From: Lentibacillus jeotgali
GTDB taxonomy: Bacteria > Bacillota > Bacilli > Bacillales > Amphibacillaceae
Direction: 5' to 3'
DNA length: 64,000 nt
Assembly: GCF_000224785.1 (NCBI RefSeq)
Contig: NZ_AGAV01000012.1
Span: 1 to 64,000 of the forward strand
Every line of letters begins with the position of its first letter. The first letter of the stretch is position 1. Shown in pieces: positions 1 through 8,708 of this stretch. The notes beneath the pieces are model-generated. The model ran no database searches, had not been told where the DNA came from, and worked only from the letters and a program-made list of their open reading frames with translations. The translations under genes were made by a program, and so were the position numbers.

Positions 1-443
1 AATTAGGTTTTGTGATAAGATTAAGTAAAAGTACATGTTGGAACATGCGGAAACGTAGCAGTATCAAAAGTGATGGTTACCTTTTGTTCTTCAATACCAG
101 CTTCTACAGTCGAAGGATCTGCAATACTTATGCAAAACGAAAAGCCAATATAAAATAATTAATGATTTGGTATCGGTCCTAGATGCGACAGTTTTCGAGT
201 AGGGAAAAGAGGTCAAATTGGATGGTTGGGAATAATTATCATGATATTCCTTGCCTACCTTTATTATTTATGTTCTATCAAGCTTTTTACCCGATTTTCT
301 TGGTGGTATAGTCATGTTAGTTAGTATAGTAGTATTTCCTTTATCATTAGTTGCAAAAGGTTTTTCGTTTTCTTTATTGTAAGGATTATGAATTAGCTTT
401 TAAACCTCAAAAAAACAGTTCATAAGATCTATAATTGTTTGCA
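1..443. other. Gene-poor left edge of accessory island
   Basis: No supported gene is visible. The DNA is AT-rich. One frame at about 251-382 on the plus strand encodes a short, very hydrophobic peptide of about 43 codons with no ATG start or ribosome binding site; it could be the tail of a decayed membrane-protein gene, but I cannot assign it. The stretch ends at the left inverted repeat of the adjoining insertion sequence. Confidence 0.4.
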
Positions 444-2098
444 TAATTAGGTGCTACTGAATAACCAAAAAGTTCAATTATCGCAAGGATTTTAGCTTTT
501 TTTGTCGAAACTAGATGCAAAGGAAATGTCGTGAAAAGACCAAAAACCCTTGCAGCTGGAGGACGAAAATCATGTATAATCATTCTGAACGTCAAATGTT
601 GTTACCTGGTGACTTCTTTCTTCCATTTGGTGGAGAGTTAAATCCTGAGAATCGTTGGGTGATCCTAGCCAACCTCATTCCGTGGTGGGAAATTGAAGAA
701 CGCTACAAAAAGCAACTGAAGGATTTGACTCAAGGAGCGCATGCCAACTCGGTCCGGCTCGCTTTGGGTGCGTTAATCATTAAAGAACGCTTGGGGACGA
801 GTGACGTCGAAACGGTTGAACAGATTATCGAAAATCCGTACCTTCAGTACTTCATTGGACTGCCGGAATTTCAATTTGAAGCACCTTTTCATGCCTCGTC
901 GATGACCCATTTCCGCAAGCGAATCACCCGAGAAATCATCGATCAGGTGAATGAATGGGTTGTGGAAGAACACCAATCAGACGACAACCAAGATGACGAT
1001 GATGACCATTCTGGCGGAAAAAGCGACGATTCTCCCGATCGGTCAAACCACGTACAGGACAAAGATTCCAGTGCCCCCCGTCACTATCAGGGTAAGCTCC
1101 TGATGGACGCCACATGTGCACCGGCTGATATCACCTATCCGACCGATTTGAAGCTGTTGAATGATGGACGTGAGAAATTGGAATCGATAATCGATACGCT
1201 TCACGCCCCCTTTTGCGGCCAACATGATAAGCCGAGAACGTACCGAAAGAAGGCACGTAAAGACTACTTGGCTCTTGCCAAACAGAAGAAGCCGTCCAAA
1301 CGCAAACTACGAAAAGGGATCAAGAAGCAGCTAAACTACGTGGAAAGGGATCTTACTCACCTTCAAACCCTTGCCGGACAAGGCGGGCTGGGACTTCTCA
1401 ATACCAAACAATATCGTGACCTTTTCGTGATTCAGGAGATCTATCGCCAGCAAAAGCTGATGTTTCAGACGAAAACGTATCGCATTGACGACCGTATTGT
1501 AAGCATATCCCAGCCCCATGTTCGTCCGATTGTCCGCGGTAAGCCCCATACGAACGTGGAATTTGGAGCAAAACTTTCACTCAGTCTTGTCGACGGATGG
1601 GCATTTCTCGATAACCTGAAGTGGGACGCCTATCATGAAGCTGGCGACTTGCCCGCTTCAGTTGAGCGATACGTGAGTCGGAACGGGGTTTACCCCGAAG
1701 CTGTGCTGGCCGATAAGATTTATTTGACGCGTGAAAACCGCCGGTACTGTAAGGAACGTGGCATCCGGTTAAGTGGCCCGAAGCTTGGACGCCCGCCTAA
1801 AAAAGAAGACAAGGAGCAGAAACAGATCGCGTACCACGATGCGTCTGAACGAAATGCCATTGAAGGCAAGTTCGGTGAAGGAAAACGCACTTATGGACTC
1901 GGTCTTATTCAAGCACGTCTTCAGCAGACAAGTGAATCGGTTATTTCGCTTCAGGTGCTTAATCTAAACCTCTCGAAAGCCCTTCGAGAGCTTCTTTTCT
2001 TATTTTTTTCACGTCTATGGTCTATCCACTATCAGAATTGAGAAAGTCACTTATTCACATTTGGACAAAACATTGAGTTATTCAGTAACCCCTAATTA
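444..2098 (+). mobile_element. IS5-like insertion sequence with 22-bp terminal inverted repeats
   Basis: The element carries one transposase gene bounded by inverted repeats at 444-465 and 2077-2098 that match at 20 of 22 positions (both outer ends read TAATTAGG). The exact tips are uncertain, because AATT lies at both ends and could be either a 4-bp target duplication or part of the repeats. The transposase frame is open and the ends are well matched, so the copy looks complete and recently active. Confidence 0.8.
572..2041 (+). CDS. IS5-like DDE transposase
   Basis: This 489-residue transposase catalyses movement of the surrounding element. The N-terminal part resembles the DUF772 domain of IS5-type transposases (EERY, ALGALIIKERLG, NPYLQYFIGL, FRKRI). 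A central acidic, low-complexity linker follows. The catalytic core shows a first Asp in LLMDATCAPADI, a second Asp in VLADKIYLTRENRR and a Glu in NAIEGKFGEGKRTYGLG, so a full DDE set appears present. I chose the ATG at 572 because GGAGG lies 9 bases upstream; an in-frame ATG at 515 lacks such a site. No frameshift or stop interrupts it. Confidence 0.85.
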   Translation: MYNHSERQMLLPGDFFLPFGGELNPENRWVILANLIPWWEIEERYKKQLKDLTQGAHANSVRLALGALIIKERLGTSDVETVEQIIENPYLQYFIGLPEFQFEAPFHASSMTHFRKRITREIIDQVNEWVVEEHQSDDNQDDDDDHSGGKSDDSPDRSNHVQDKDSSAPRHYQGKLLMDATCAPADITYPTDLKLLNDGREKLESIIDTLHAPFCGQHDKPRTYRKKARKDYLALAKQKKPSKRKLRKGIKKQLNYVERDLTHLQTLAGQGGLGLLNTKQYRDLFVIQEIYRQQKLMFQTKTYRIDDRIVSISQPHVRPIVRGKPHTNVEFGAKLSLSLVDGWAFLDNLKWDAYHEAGDLPASVERYVSRNGVYPEAVLADKIYLTRENRRYCKERGIRLSGPKLGRPPKKEDKEQKQIAYHDASERNAIEGKFGEGKRTYGLGLIQARLQQTSESVISLQVLNLNLSKALRELLFLFFSRLWSIHYQN

Positions 2099-2122
2099 AG
2101 TGGGTTGAGTATACCGTAATAC

Positions 2123-2160
2123 GATAAGGCGCCTATCTGGAATAAGTATCGGCGTCCGAT
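2123..2160. repeat. Imperfect hairpin repeat, left of grpB-ANT(9) unit
   Basis: GGCGCC and GGCGTCCGAT arms surround a loop containing GGAATAAGTA. The same loop sequence and related GC-rich arms recur at 3681-3715 on the other side of the resistance cassette. The arms here are degenerate compared with that copy. Confidence 0.5.
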
Positions 2161-2282
2161 TCTGCAGAAAAGGGCATATTCTAGAATACTTATGGTCAAG
2201 AGAAATAAGAAGCTGACTGTTGTAACTTTACAAACTGCTGTGGTCTGTTCAAATGCCAATAATAACGAGGGAGGTGGATGAA

Positions 2283-2879
2283 TTGCCATCGAGGCAGGAT
2301 GGTTCAAATTCAACACCTAAAAGTGATGAAGATCTTCAGAAGGCTACGGTTGGAGAACGTAAGCCTCGCAATGCGCCCATCACCCCCCATGAATATGATT
2401 CACGGTGGCCGGAGCTATTTGAACGAGAGGCCCTCTGTACTTGGCAACACGGCCTTGCAAGTGGAACATTTGGCTCAACGTCAGTGCCGGGACTGTGTAC
2501 CAAGCCAATCATAGATATTCTATTGGTTGTAACGGACGCTGCTGACGAGACGACCTATGTCTCGGACTTGGAGGAAGCAGGCTACACGCTACGCATTCGG
2601 GAACCCGAGTGGCTTGAGCACCGTATGTTCAAAGGTCCCGATACAGATATTAATTCACACGTATTTAGCAAAGGTGTATTTGAGGTTCAAAGAATGTTGG
2701 GATTTCGGGATTGGCTTCGAGCTAATGCGTCTGATCAAGATCAATATGCATCTGTTAAACGTCGTCTGTCTCAGCGTGAATGAGGACATGTACAGCACTA
2801 TTCGGATGCCAAAGATTCAGTCGTCCAGGAAATCATGGAGCGAGCAGAGGAGTTTGTCATTGATGAGCAATATGACTAA
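2283..2879 (+). pseudogene. Decayed GrpB family (UPF0157) gene
   Basis: The translation matches the GrpB/UPF0157 nucleotidyltransferase-like family: YDSRWPELFERE, then GSTSVPGL, KPIIDILLVV, EHRMFKGPDTD and FRDWLRAN. It appears broken in three ways. Between about 2431 and 2475 the family's usual segment (LGNTALQVEH) lies in another frame, consistent with two compensating small deletions. A TGA at 2781-2783 stands where the family has Trp. Family-like sequence (VQHY.DAK.SVVQEIMERA) then continues in the same frame to the TAA at 2877-2879. The start is probably the TTG at 2283, 7 bases after AGGGAGGTG. The 3' end overlaps the start of the ANT(9) gene by 17 bases, suggesting former translational coupling. 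Confidence 0.75.
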
Positions 2880-3648
2880 TGAAGAAATACCAAAGGAAGC
2901 ATTTGACGCATTAGGAATTGCGAGGAATGTACTCGGAAGCAAGTTAGTTGGTGTGTATCTTTATGGTTCGGCAGTAAGCGGCGGGTTACGTATCAATAGT
3001 GATGTCGATGTCCTCGTAGTCGTGAATCAGCGATTATCTGAAGCTACTCGAAGAAAACTAACAGAACGCTTAATGCCGATATCGGGAAAAATAGGAAATG
3101 AAAAGGGGATGCAGTACCTTGAATTAATCGTTATTAATGAAGAAGATAGCGTACCTTGGCAATATCCCCCAAGGAATGAATTGGTCTATGGTGAATGGCT
3201 TAGGTCTGAGTTTGAGAATGGTCAAATTCCGGAACCAATGTTTGATCCTGACTTAGCTATTGTTTTAGCACAAGCACGAGAGCATAGCGTTTCACTGTTT
3301 GGGCCTGATCTGTTAACGATACTTGAGCCCATTCCGATAACAGATATTCAAAAGGCAATAGAGGAGTCTTTGCCAAAGTTAATTGATAATATTAAGGGTG
3401 ACGAACGTAATGTGCTATTAACTCTCGCTCGCATGTGGCAAACAATGGCTGAAGGTACAATTTCTCCAAAAGATGTGGCTGCACAATGGGCAATCCCTAA
3501 GTTACCGAAGCAGCAAGCGGAAGTGCTCAATATCGCTAGAAAAGCTTATCTTGGCGAATATGATGATGATTGGGACGGAATGGAAGCCGAAGTCATATCG
3601 TTGGTCAATCATATGAGGGACAAAATAGAGGCTTATTTTAGTATCTGA
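2863..3648 (+). CDS. Aminoglycoside nucleotidyltransferase ANT(9), spectinomycin type
   Basis: The 261-residue product closely resembles ANT(9)-Ia (Spc), which adenylylates spectinomycin at the 9-hydroxyl and gives resistance. Length agrees with the family (about 260). The nucleotidyltransferase signature is intact: G35-S36 followed by D47 and D49 within GGLRINSDVDVLVVV. Further ANT(9)-like stretches are KLTERLMPISGKIGN, VPWQYPP, GEWLRSEFENGQI, DPDLAIVLAQAR and GDERNVLLTLARMWQT. The start at 2863 has AGAGGAG about 10 bases upstream; the longer open frame from 2557 only overlaps grpB in another frame. It is probably co-transcribed with the broken grpB. The insertion-sequence context indicates acquisition by transfer. 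Resistance is inferred from similarity. Confidence 0.9.
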   Translation: MSNMTNEEIPKEAFDALGIARNVLGSKLVGVYLYGSAVSGGLRINSDVDVLVVVNQRLSEATRRKLTERLMPISGKIGNEKGMQYLELIVINEEDSVPWQYPPRNELVYGEWLRSEFENGQIPEPMFDPDLAIVLAQAREHSVSLFGPDLLTILEPIPITDIQKAIEESLPKLIDNIKGDERNVLLTLARMWQTMAEGTISPKDVAAQWAIPKLPKQQAEVLNIARKAYLGEYDDDWDGMEAEVISLVNHMRDKIEAYFSI

Positions 3649-3680
3649 GCAAGTTTTTGGAAAACAACGATCTGCCTCAA

Positions 3681-3715
3681 TCGGGCGCTAAGCAGGAATA
3701 AGTACTAGCGCCCGA
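3681..3715. repeat. Hairpin repeat, right of grpB-ANT(9) unit
   Basis: A perfect 10-bp inverted repeat (TCGGGCGCTA at 3681-3690, TAGCGCCCGA at 3706-3715) encloses a 15-base loop containing GGAATAAGTA. It is the better preserved partner of the hairpin at 2123-2160. No T-run follows, so it is not a simple intrinsic terminator. Confidence 0.6.
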
Positions 3716-3837
3716 ACTGAATATAATGGCCATATTGTTGAATAAACAAAGTGTATTGAAAGCTATAAATGTCGGGTGAAATGAGTGAAGAAATTAGGCG
3801 AGCACATCAACCAAAGCATTTGGAGGAATTACTTAGT

Positions 3838-4194
3838 ATGTTAACAAGAGAAGATATCTTCAAACACGTTCAGGAAACCTACGGTACATTACCTGATTAT
3901 CCGTTTAGGAAATTTCCAAACTATGCTGCTCTGAGACATGCATCTAACGGAAAATGGTTTGGTCTTGTGATGAATATCCTTCCAGAAAAATTAGGATTAG
4001 AAGGAAACGAGGAAATAGATATTTTGAATTTAAAATGTCCTCCTGAACTAATCGGGGGTTTAAGAAACGGACGAGATATTTTACCTGGATATCATATGGA
4101 CAAGGAGCATTGGATTTCACTTGTTTTAAATCGTACCGATCCAGAAGGAGAAATTTATAACTTAATTGAGCAAAGCTTTAATTTAACCAAGTAA
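3838..4194 (+). CDS. MmcQ/YjbR family protein
   Basis: The 118-residue product matches the YjbR/MmcQ family, small proteins with a double-wing DNA-binding-like fold and no established biochemical role. Typical features are an N-terminal TREDIFKHVQETYG helix, FPNYAALRH, NGKWFGLVMN, the DILNLKCPPELI strand and the GYHMDKEHWISLVL end. The ATG at 3838 is preferred because GGAGGA lies 10 bases upstream; a longer in-frame start at 3769 adds residues that do not look like the family. It appears intact and sits between the resistance unit and an IS1182 remnant, so it may be passenger DNA of the island. Confidence 0.75.
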   Translation: MLTREDIFKHVQETYGTLPDYPFRKFPNYAALRHASNGKWFGLVMNILPEKLGLEGNEEIDILNLKCPPELIGGLRNGRDILPGYHMDKEHWISLVLNRTDPEGEIYNLIEQSFNLTK

Positions 4195-4213
4195 AAAATG
4201 AAGAGTTATTCCA

Positions 4214-4753
4214 ATTAAAATTGCCGTGGATGGTCAAAAACTGACATTCCGTTATATATCCAATCGAACAGACCGATATGGTTATACACGAACATTTAAA
4301 GTTTATGAGTGCGAGGACTGTTCCGGTTGTCCGTTACGATCTCAATGTACCAAAGCAAAAGAAGGCAATAACCGGAAAATTTATTATAATGAGAAGTGGG
4401 AAAATCAAAAAGCTTATACGAGGCGGAAGCTTTCGGAAGAAGAAACTGGCGAAATTTACGGGCAACGTAAAATCGATGTGGAACCAGTCTTCGGATTTCT
4501 GAAGGCTAATTTGCGTTTCACACGTATGTCTGTAAGGAGACAAGACAACGTGGGAAATGAATTAGGATTTGCATTCATGGGGGTGAACTTGAGAAAGTAC
4601 ACCGCCGAGAAGACAAATCCTACCTTAGATGATGATAATCATTCAAATCAAAAAGGTTCCAACCATCAAAAATTGATGATTGGAACCTTTTTTAAGTCAT
4701 TTTTGGCTAGTTATGTCCCACCTCTTTTTTACACCACCGTCCTGCTACCATAA
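4214..4753 (+). pseudogene. IS1182-family transposase, 3' fragment
   Basis: Only the C-terminal third of an IS1182-type transposase is present. It starts abruptly near 4214, without a start codon or ribosome binding site, with a sequence equivalent to the family's LTFRYISNRTDRYGYTR. It continues through the zinc-ribbon-like CEDCSGCPLRSQC and RKIYYNEKW to the conserved end RKIDVEPVFGFLKANLRFTR and GFAFMGVNLRKYTA. The N-terminal DDE residues are missing, so it cannot be active. The frame runs through a terminator hairpin before its stop, suggesting the original stop was lost. Confidence 0.85.
4650..4693 (+). terminator. Intrinsic terminator at the end of the IS1182 remnant
   Basis: A 13-bp perfect outer stem (AAAAAGGTTCCAA with TTGGAACCTTTTT), with an additional inner ATCAA/TTGAT pairing, is followed by T residues. 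It probably insulated host genes from insertion-sequence transcription. Confidence 0.75.
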
Positions 4754-4891
4754 ATATTGAATATTATATGTTATAAATAGATACACAAAAACATAATTTA
4801 ATTAAAACAACCCTATAAAACACTGATATGGCAACGATTAATAAATATAAACAAATACATAAATATGCATCTAAATAAAGATATTGTGTAA

Positions 4892-4920
4892 GTGATTATT
4901 ATAGAGGTTTTTGTTATAAT
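4892..4920 (+). promoter_or_regulatory. Candidate SigA promoter for sdaAB
   Basis: A perfect -10 (TATAAT at 4915-4920) lies 17 bases after a weak -35 (GTGATT). The start codon of sdaAB follows 45 bases later. The -35 is poor, so an activator may assist or expression may be low. Confidence 0.5.
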
Positions 4921-4965
4921 TAGCAAAGAAGTTAAAACTATACTGTGAACAGGCGGTGTTCTATC

Positions 4966-5628
4966 GTGAAATTTAATTCAGTGTTTGACATTATCGGACC
5001 GGTCATGATCGGACCATCAAGTTCACACACAGCTGGAGCTGCACGTATTGGGAAAGCAGCCCGAAATCTATTGGGTAAAAAACCAACTTGGGCCAGGATT
5101 CATTTATATGAATCTTTTGCTAAAACGTACAAGGGCCACGGAACGGATTTTGCTTTAGCCGGAGGTTTACTAGGGTATGAGACAGATGATCCCCGGATGA
5201 ACCAGGCGCTTAAAATTGCCGAAGAACAGGGGCTTGATATTGAGTTTATTGAAGATAGCGCAGGCGTCGACCATCCCAACACAGCAAGGTTGATTATCGG
5301 GGATGATGCAGAGCAGATAGAGCTTATGGGTATTTCAATCGGTGGAGGAAAAATTGAAATCACGGAATTGAATGGGTTTGAATTACGCCTATCCGGCAAT
5401 CATCCTGCCATCCTGATAATGCACAATGACCGCTTCGGAGCGATTGCTTCAGTTACGGAAATTTTGGCTAAACATCAGATCAATATCGGGCATATGGAAG
5501 TGAACCGCAAGGATGTTGGAAAAGAAGCACTGATGGTTATTGAAGTGGATCAGAACGTTGATGACAGTATATTAAAGGAAATGGAAAATGCCGATCATAT
5601 TGAACAGATTGCTAAAATTGTCAGCTAA
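4966..5628 (+). CDS. sdaAB: L-serine dehydratase, beta chain
   Basis: This is one subunit of the iron-sulfur L-serine ammonia-lyase, which converts L-serine to pyruvate and ammonia. The 220-residue length equals that of B. subtilis SdaAB. The family signature GPSSSHTAGAARIG lies at residues 16-29, and the C-terminal quarter is an ACT-type domain (AILIMHNDRFGAIASVTEIL). The GTG at 4966 is chosen because AGGCGGTG lies 7 bases upstream and the product then begins like the family; an upstream in-frame GTG at 4945 adds unrelated residues. sdaAA follows after 93 bases, presumably in the same operon. Confidence 0.92.
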   Translation: MKFNSVFDIIGPVMIGPSSSHTAGAARIGKAARNLLGKKPTWARIHLYESFAKTYKGHGTDFALAGGLLGYETDDPRMNQALKIAEEQGLDIEFIEDSAGVDHPNTARLIIGDDAEQIELMGISIGGGKIEITELNGFELRLSGNHPAILIMHNDRFGAIASVTEILAKHQINIGHMEVNRKDVGKEALMVIEVDQNVDDSILKEMENADHIEQIAKIVS

Positions 5629-5721
5629 GAAGTTAGAATGGATGATTTCGCGCAATTTTAAAATAGTGTCCGGATTGTCTTAAATGTTTGCGAATTTTCG
5701 CTTCAGGAGAGGAGAAAATGC

Positions 5722-6597
5722 ATGTTTCGTACAGTTGCTGAATTAGTGGAAACCGCTGAAAAGGAAAATATATTAATCTCAGAAGTTATGATACAGCAAG
5801 AAATGGAAGTCAAGGAGAAAACACGGGAAGACGTGTTTGCCGAAATGGAGAAGAACCTTAATGTGATGGAAAAAGCTGTAGAAGACAGTCTTAAAGGTGT
5901 TGAGTCGGTTACCGGGCTGACCGGCGGCGATGCAGTTAAAGTCCAGGAATACATGAAAGAAAATACGCCGTTATCCGGCAATATCGTTATGGATGCTGTT
6001 AGTAAAGCAATGGGCACTAATGAAGTCAACGCTGCTATGGGTACAATTTGTGCAACACCTACAGCAGGCAGTGCCGGCTGTGTTCCGGGAACATTATTTG
6101 CGGTCAGGAATCAGCTGAACCCGACACGCGAGCAAATGGTGCGCTATTTGTTTACATCCGGAGCATTCGGTTTTGTTGTAGCCAATAATTCGTTTATTTC
6201 AGGAGCTGCCGGCGGGTGTCAGGCTGAAGTCGGATCAGCAGGGGCCATGGCATCGGCGGCTATTGTGGAAATGGCAGGCGGCACACCGCAGCAATCAGCC
6301 GAAGCATTTGCCATGACACTAAAGAATATGCTCGGACTCGTTTGTGATCCGGTTGCCGGTTTAGTGGAAGTGCCATGTGTTAAGCGAAATGCCGGCGGTT
6401 CATCACTTGCCATTGTATCAGCGGACATGGCGCTAGCTGGTGTAACAAGTACGATTCCCTGTGATGAGGTGATTGGTGCGATGTACCGCATTGGCAAACA
6501 GATGCCTTCGAGCCTGCGTGAAACAGGTGAGGGCGGGTTGGCGGACACACCAACCGGACGGCTTTTAAAGGAGAAAATATTCGGAATGTCAGTTTAG
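5722..6597 (+). CDS. sdaAA: L-serine dehydratase, alpha chain
   Basis: This is the catalytic subunit carrying the oxygen-labile [4Fe-4S] cluster of L-serine dehydratase; with SdaAB it deaminates serine to pyruvate. Its 291 residues are near the usual length. Conserved cysteines lie at C110 and C120 (CATPTAGSAGC), C166 (GGC), and C208 and C219 (CDPVAGLVEVPC); in the family several of these ligate the cluster. The start at 5722 follows a strong AGGAGAGGAG. recG follows 16 bases after its stop, so the three genes may be transcribed together. Confidence 0.93.
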   Translation: MFRTVAELVETAEKENILISEVMIQQEMEVKEKTREDVFAEMEKNLNVMEKAVEDSLKGVESVTGLTGGDAVKVQEYMKENTPLSGNIVMDAVSKAMGTNEVNAAMGTICATPTAGSAGCVPGTLFAVRNQLNPTREQMVRYLFTSGAFGFVVANNSFISGAAGGCQAEVGSAGAMASAAIVEMAGGTPQQSAEAFAMTLKNMLGLVCDPVAGLVEVPCVKRNAGGSSLAIVSADMALAGVTSTIPCDEVIGAMYRIGKQMPSSLRETGEGGLADTPTGRLLKEKIFGMSV

Positions 6598-6613
6598 AAA
6601 GAAGTGATCAAAC

Positions 6614-8647
6614 ATGCTGAGTGATCCAGTAACAGTCATTAAAGGTATCGGAGAAAAACTTGCAGCCGATTTGGGGGAAATGGGCATTCATACCGTGGAA
6701 GATCTGCTTTACTATTTTCCCTATCGTTATGATGTATTTGAAATTAAACCGCTTAGCGAATTGATTCATGAGGATAAGGTCACCATTGAGGGAAGGATCA
6801 TCCATGAGCCTTCCCTCAATTTTTATGGCAAAAAAAAATCCCGACTGTCATTTAGTATCGAAGTGGAAGGTGTTGCGGTAAAAGCCGTCATGTTCAACCG
6901 GGCCTTTGCCAAAAAACAGCTGAATCCCGGTGACACCTTGACGCTGACAGGCAAATGGGACGCCCACCGGCTGCAAATAACAGTCAGCAATTATAAAAAG
7001 GGCCTGGCAAACCAACAGTCAGCAATCCAGCCGATGTACTCATTAAAAGGTGATGTGACAAACTACAAAGTGAAAAAAGCGGTCAGGAATGCCATTAAGA
7101 CATATCAAGATGATGTACCGGAGCTGTTGCCTGAACAATACCTGGAATCATATAAACTGCCAAATCGGGTCAATGCTGTCTCTACCATGCATTTTCCCGG
7201 AAGCAGAGTTGATCTGAAGCATGCCAGACGGCGATTTACATACGAGGAATTCTTACTGTTTCAGCTGAAAATGCAAATGCTGCGAAAAATAAAACGTGAA
7301 TCAACGACTGGAAACGCGCAGCATTATGAATCGGCAGCCCTCGGGAAATTTATCGACAGTTTTCCCTTCTCCCTGACAAAAGCCCAAGGAAAGGCGATGA
7401 ACCAGATTTTGGCAGATATGAAATCGCCTTACAGAATGAGCCGGCTTCTGCAGGGGGACGTCGGGTCAGGTAAGACAGCTGTAGCCGAAGCATGCCTTTA
7501 TGCTTCAATTACCGCCGGCAAACAGGGGGCTTTAATGGTGCCGACTGAAATATTGGCTGAACAGCATTTTCAGTCACTGACTGAAACATTTGGGCAAAGA
7601 GCTTCAATTGTGTTATTGACCGGGTCTGTCAAAGGGAAGAAACGAAAGGAAACCCTTTCTGCCATTGAAAATCATGAGGCAGACATTGTAGTTGGAACGC
7701 ATGCATTGATCCAGGACGATGTGTTTTTCAATGACCTGGGCTTTGTGATTGTCGACGAGCAACACCGGTTCGGCGTGGAACAACGGCGGGCACTACGGGA
7801 AAAAGGGCTTAATCCGGATGTGCTATTTATGACTGCAACACCGATTCCGCGAACATTGGCTATCACAGCATTCGGAGATATGGATGTTTCGGTAATTGAT
7901 GAGATGCCATCAGGCCGGAAAGCAATCGAGACGTACTGGGCTAAGGAAAATACATTCGAGCGTATACTGCAATTCATTGCCAAACGGGCGGAACAAGGCG
8001 AACAGGCGTATGTTGTCTGTCCATTAATTGAGGAATCCGATAAGCTTGATATACAGAACGCAGTCGACTTATATCATCAGCTTGAAGGATTTTACTCGGG
8101 TTCATTGCAAATTGGATTGATGCATGGCCGGCTTGCAACTGATGAAAAAGATGCTGTCATGAAACAGTTTGCAAATGGCGATGTGGATATCCTTGTTTCA
8201 ACGACTGTTGTCGAAGTTGGGGTAAACGTCACCAATGCAACGATTATGGTCATTTATGATGCAGAACGTTTTGGCCTTTCCCAGTTGCATCAGCTCAGGG
8301 GTCGTGTCGGACGCGGTGAGAAGCAAAGTTATTGCATCCTGATTGCTGATCCAAAAGGAGAAACAGGAAAAGAGCGGATGCGGATTATGACCGAGACCAA
8401 TAACGGCTTTGAGTTATCCGAGCAGGATCTGAAACTCCGCGGCCCCGGTGACTTTTTTGGAAAGAAACAAAGCGGGCTCCCTGAGTTTAGAGTCGCCGAT
8501 ATGATTCATGATTACAAGGCATTGGAAACTGCACGTCAGGATGCTGAAGAGATTATTGAGAACGGATTGCTCGAAAATAATTCTGCTTTCCGTCAGCTGC
8601 AGATCTATTTGGAAGATGGTACTGTTCTTCAAGAAAAATTGGATTAA
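6614..8647 (+). CDS. recG: ATP-dependent DNA helicase RecG
   Basis: RecG remodels stalled replication forks and branched recombination intermediates. The 677-residue protein has the N-terminal wedge/OB region (about 1-200), then a superfamily 2 helicase core with Walker A GDVGSGKT at 281-288, the DEQH box at 381-384, TATPIPRTLA (motif III) and the C-terminal motifs ending in QLRGRVGRG. All key motifs look intact. It lies between sdaAA and the lipid operon, as in B. subtilis, and its ribosome binding site is weak. Confidence 0.95.
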   Translation: MLSDPVTVIKGIGEKLAADLGEMGIHTVEDLLYYFPYRYDVFEIKPLSELIHEDKVTIEGRIIHEPSLNFYGKKKSRLSFSIEVEGVAVKAVMFNRAFAKKQLNPGDTLTLTGKWDAHRLQITVSNYKKGLANQQSAIQPMYSLKGDVTNYKVKKAVRNAIKTYQDDVPELLPEQYLESYKLPNRVNAVSTMHFPGSRVDLKHARRRFTYEEFLLFQLKMQMLRKIKRESTTGNAQHYESAALGKFIDSFPFSLTKAQGKAMNQILADMKSPYRMSRLLQGDVGSGKTAVAEACLYASITAGKQGALMVPTEILAEQHFQSLTETFGQRASIVLLTGSVKGKKRKETLSAIENHEADIVVGTHALIQDDVFFNDLGFVIVDEQHRFGVEQRRALREKGLNPDVLFMTATPIPRTLAITAFGDMDVSVIDEMPSGRKAIETYWAKENTFERILQFIAKRAEQGEQAYVVCPLIEESDKLDIQNAVDLYHQLEGFYSGSLQIGLMHGRLATDEKDAVMKQFANGDVDILVSTTVVEVGVNVTNATIMVIYDAERFGLSQLHQLRGRVGRGEKQSYCILIADPKGETGKERMRIMTETNNGFELSEQDLKLRGPGDFFGKKQSGLPEFRVADMIHDYKALETARQDAEEIIENGLLENNSAFRQLQIYLEDGTVLQEKLD

Positions 8648-8676
8648 AGAAAACTATAATTCCGGTTTATGATAAC

Positions 8677-8705
8677 TTGCATAACTAGACGTGGTGTTAT
8701 ATATT
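8677..8705 (+). promoter_or_regulatory. SigA-type promoter of the fapR lipid operon
   Basis: TTGCAT (8677-8682) and TATATT (8700-8705) are separated by 17 bases. The FapR-like operator begins 4 bases downstream, which fits autorepression of fapR and of the genes behind it. Confidence 0.7.
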
Positions 8706-8708
8706 ACT

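Noticed and set aside
251-382. Short hydrophobic reading frame at the left edge
   Set aside because: No start codon with ribosome binding site and no recognisable family; could be chance in AT-rich DNA.
515-571. Upstream extension of the IS5-like transposase frame to an ATG at 515
   Set aside because: No ribosome binding site there; the ATG at 572 has GGAGG at good spacing and fits the family start.
2557-2862. Long open frame preceding ANT(9) that would give a 363-residue protein
   Set aside because: The extra part is grpB read in another frame; ANT(9) family proteins start at the equivalent of 2863.
4278-4543. Small frames on both strands within the IS1182 fragment
   Set aside because: They lie in other frames of the transposase remnant, which has clear family similarity.
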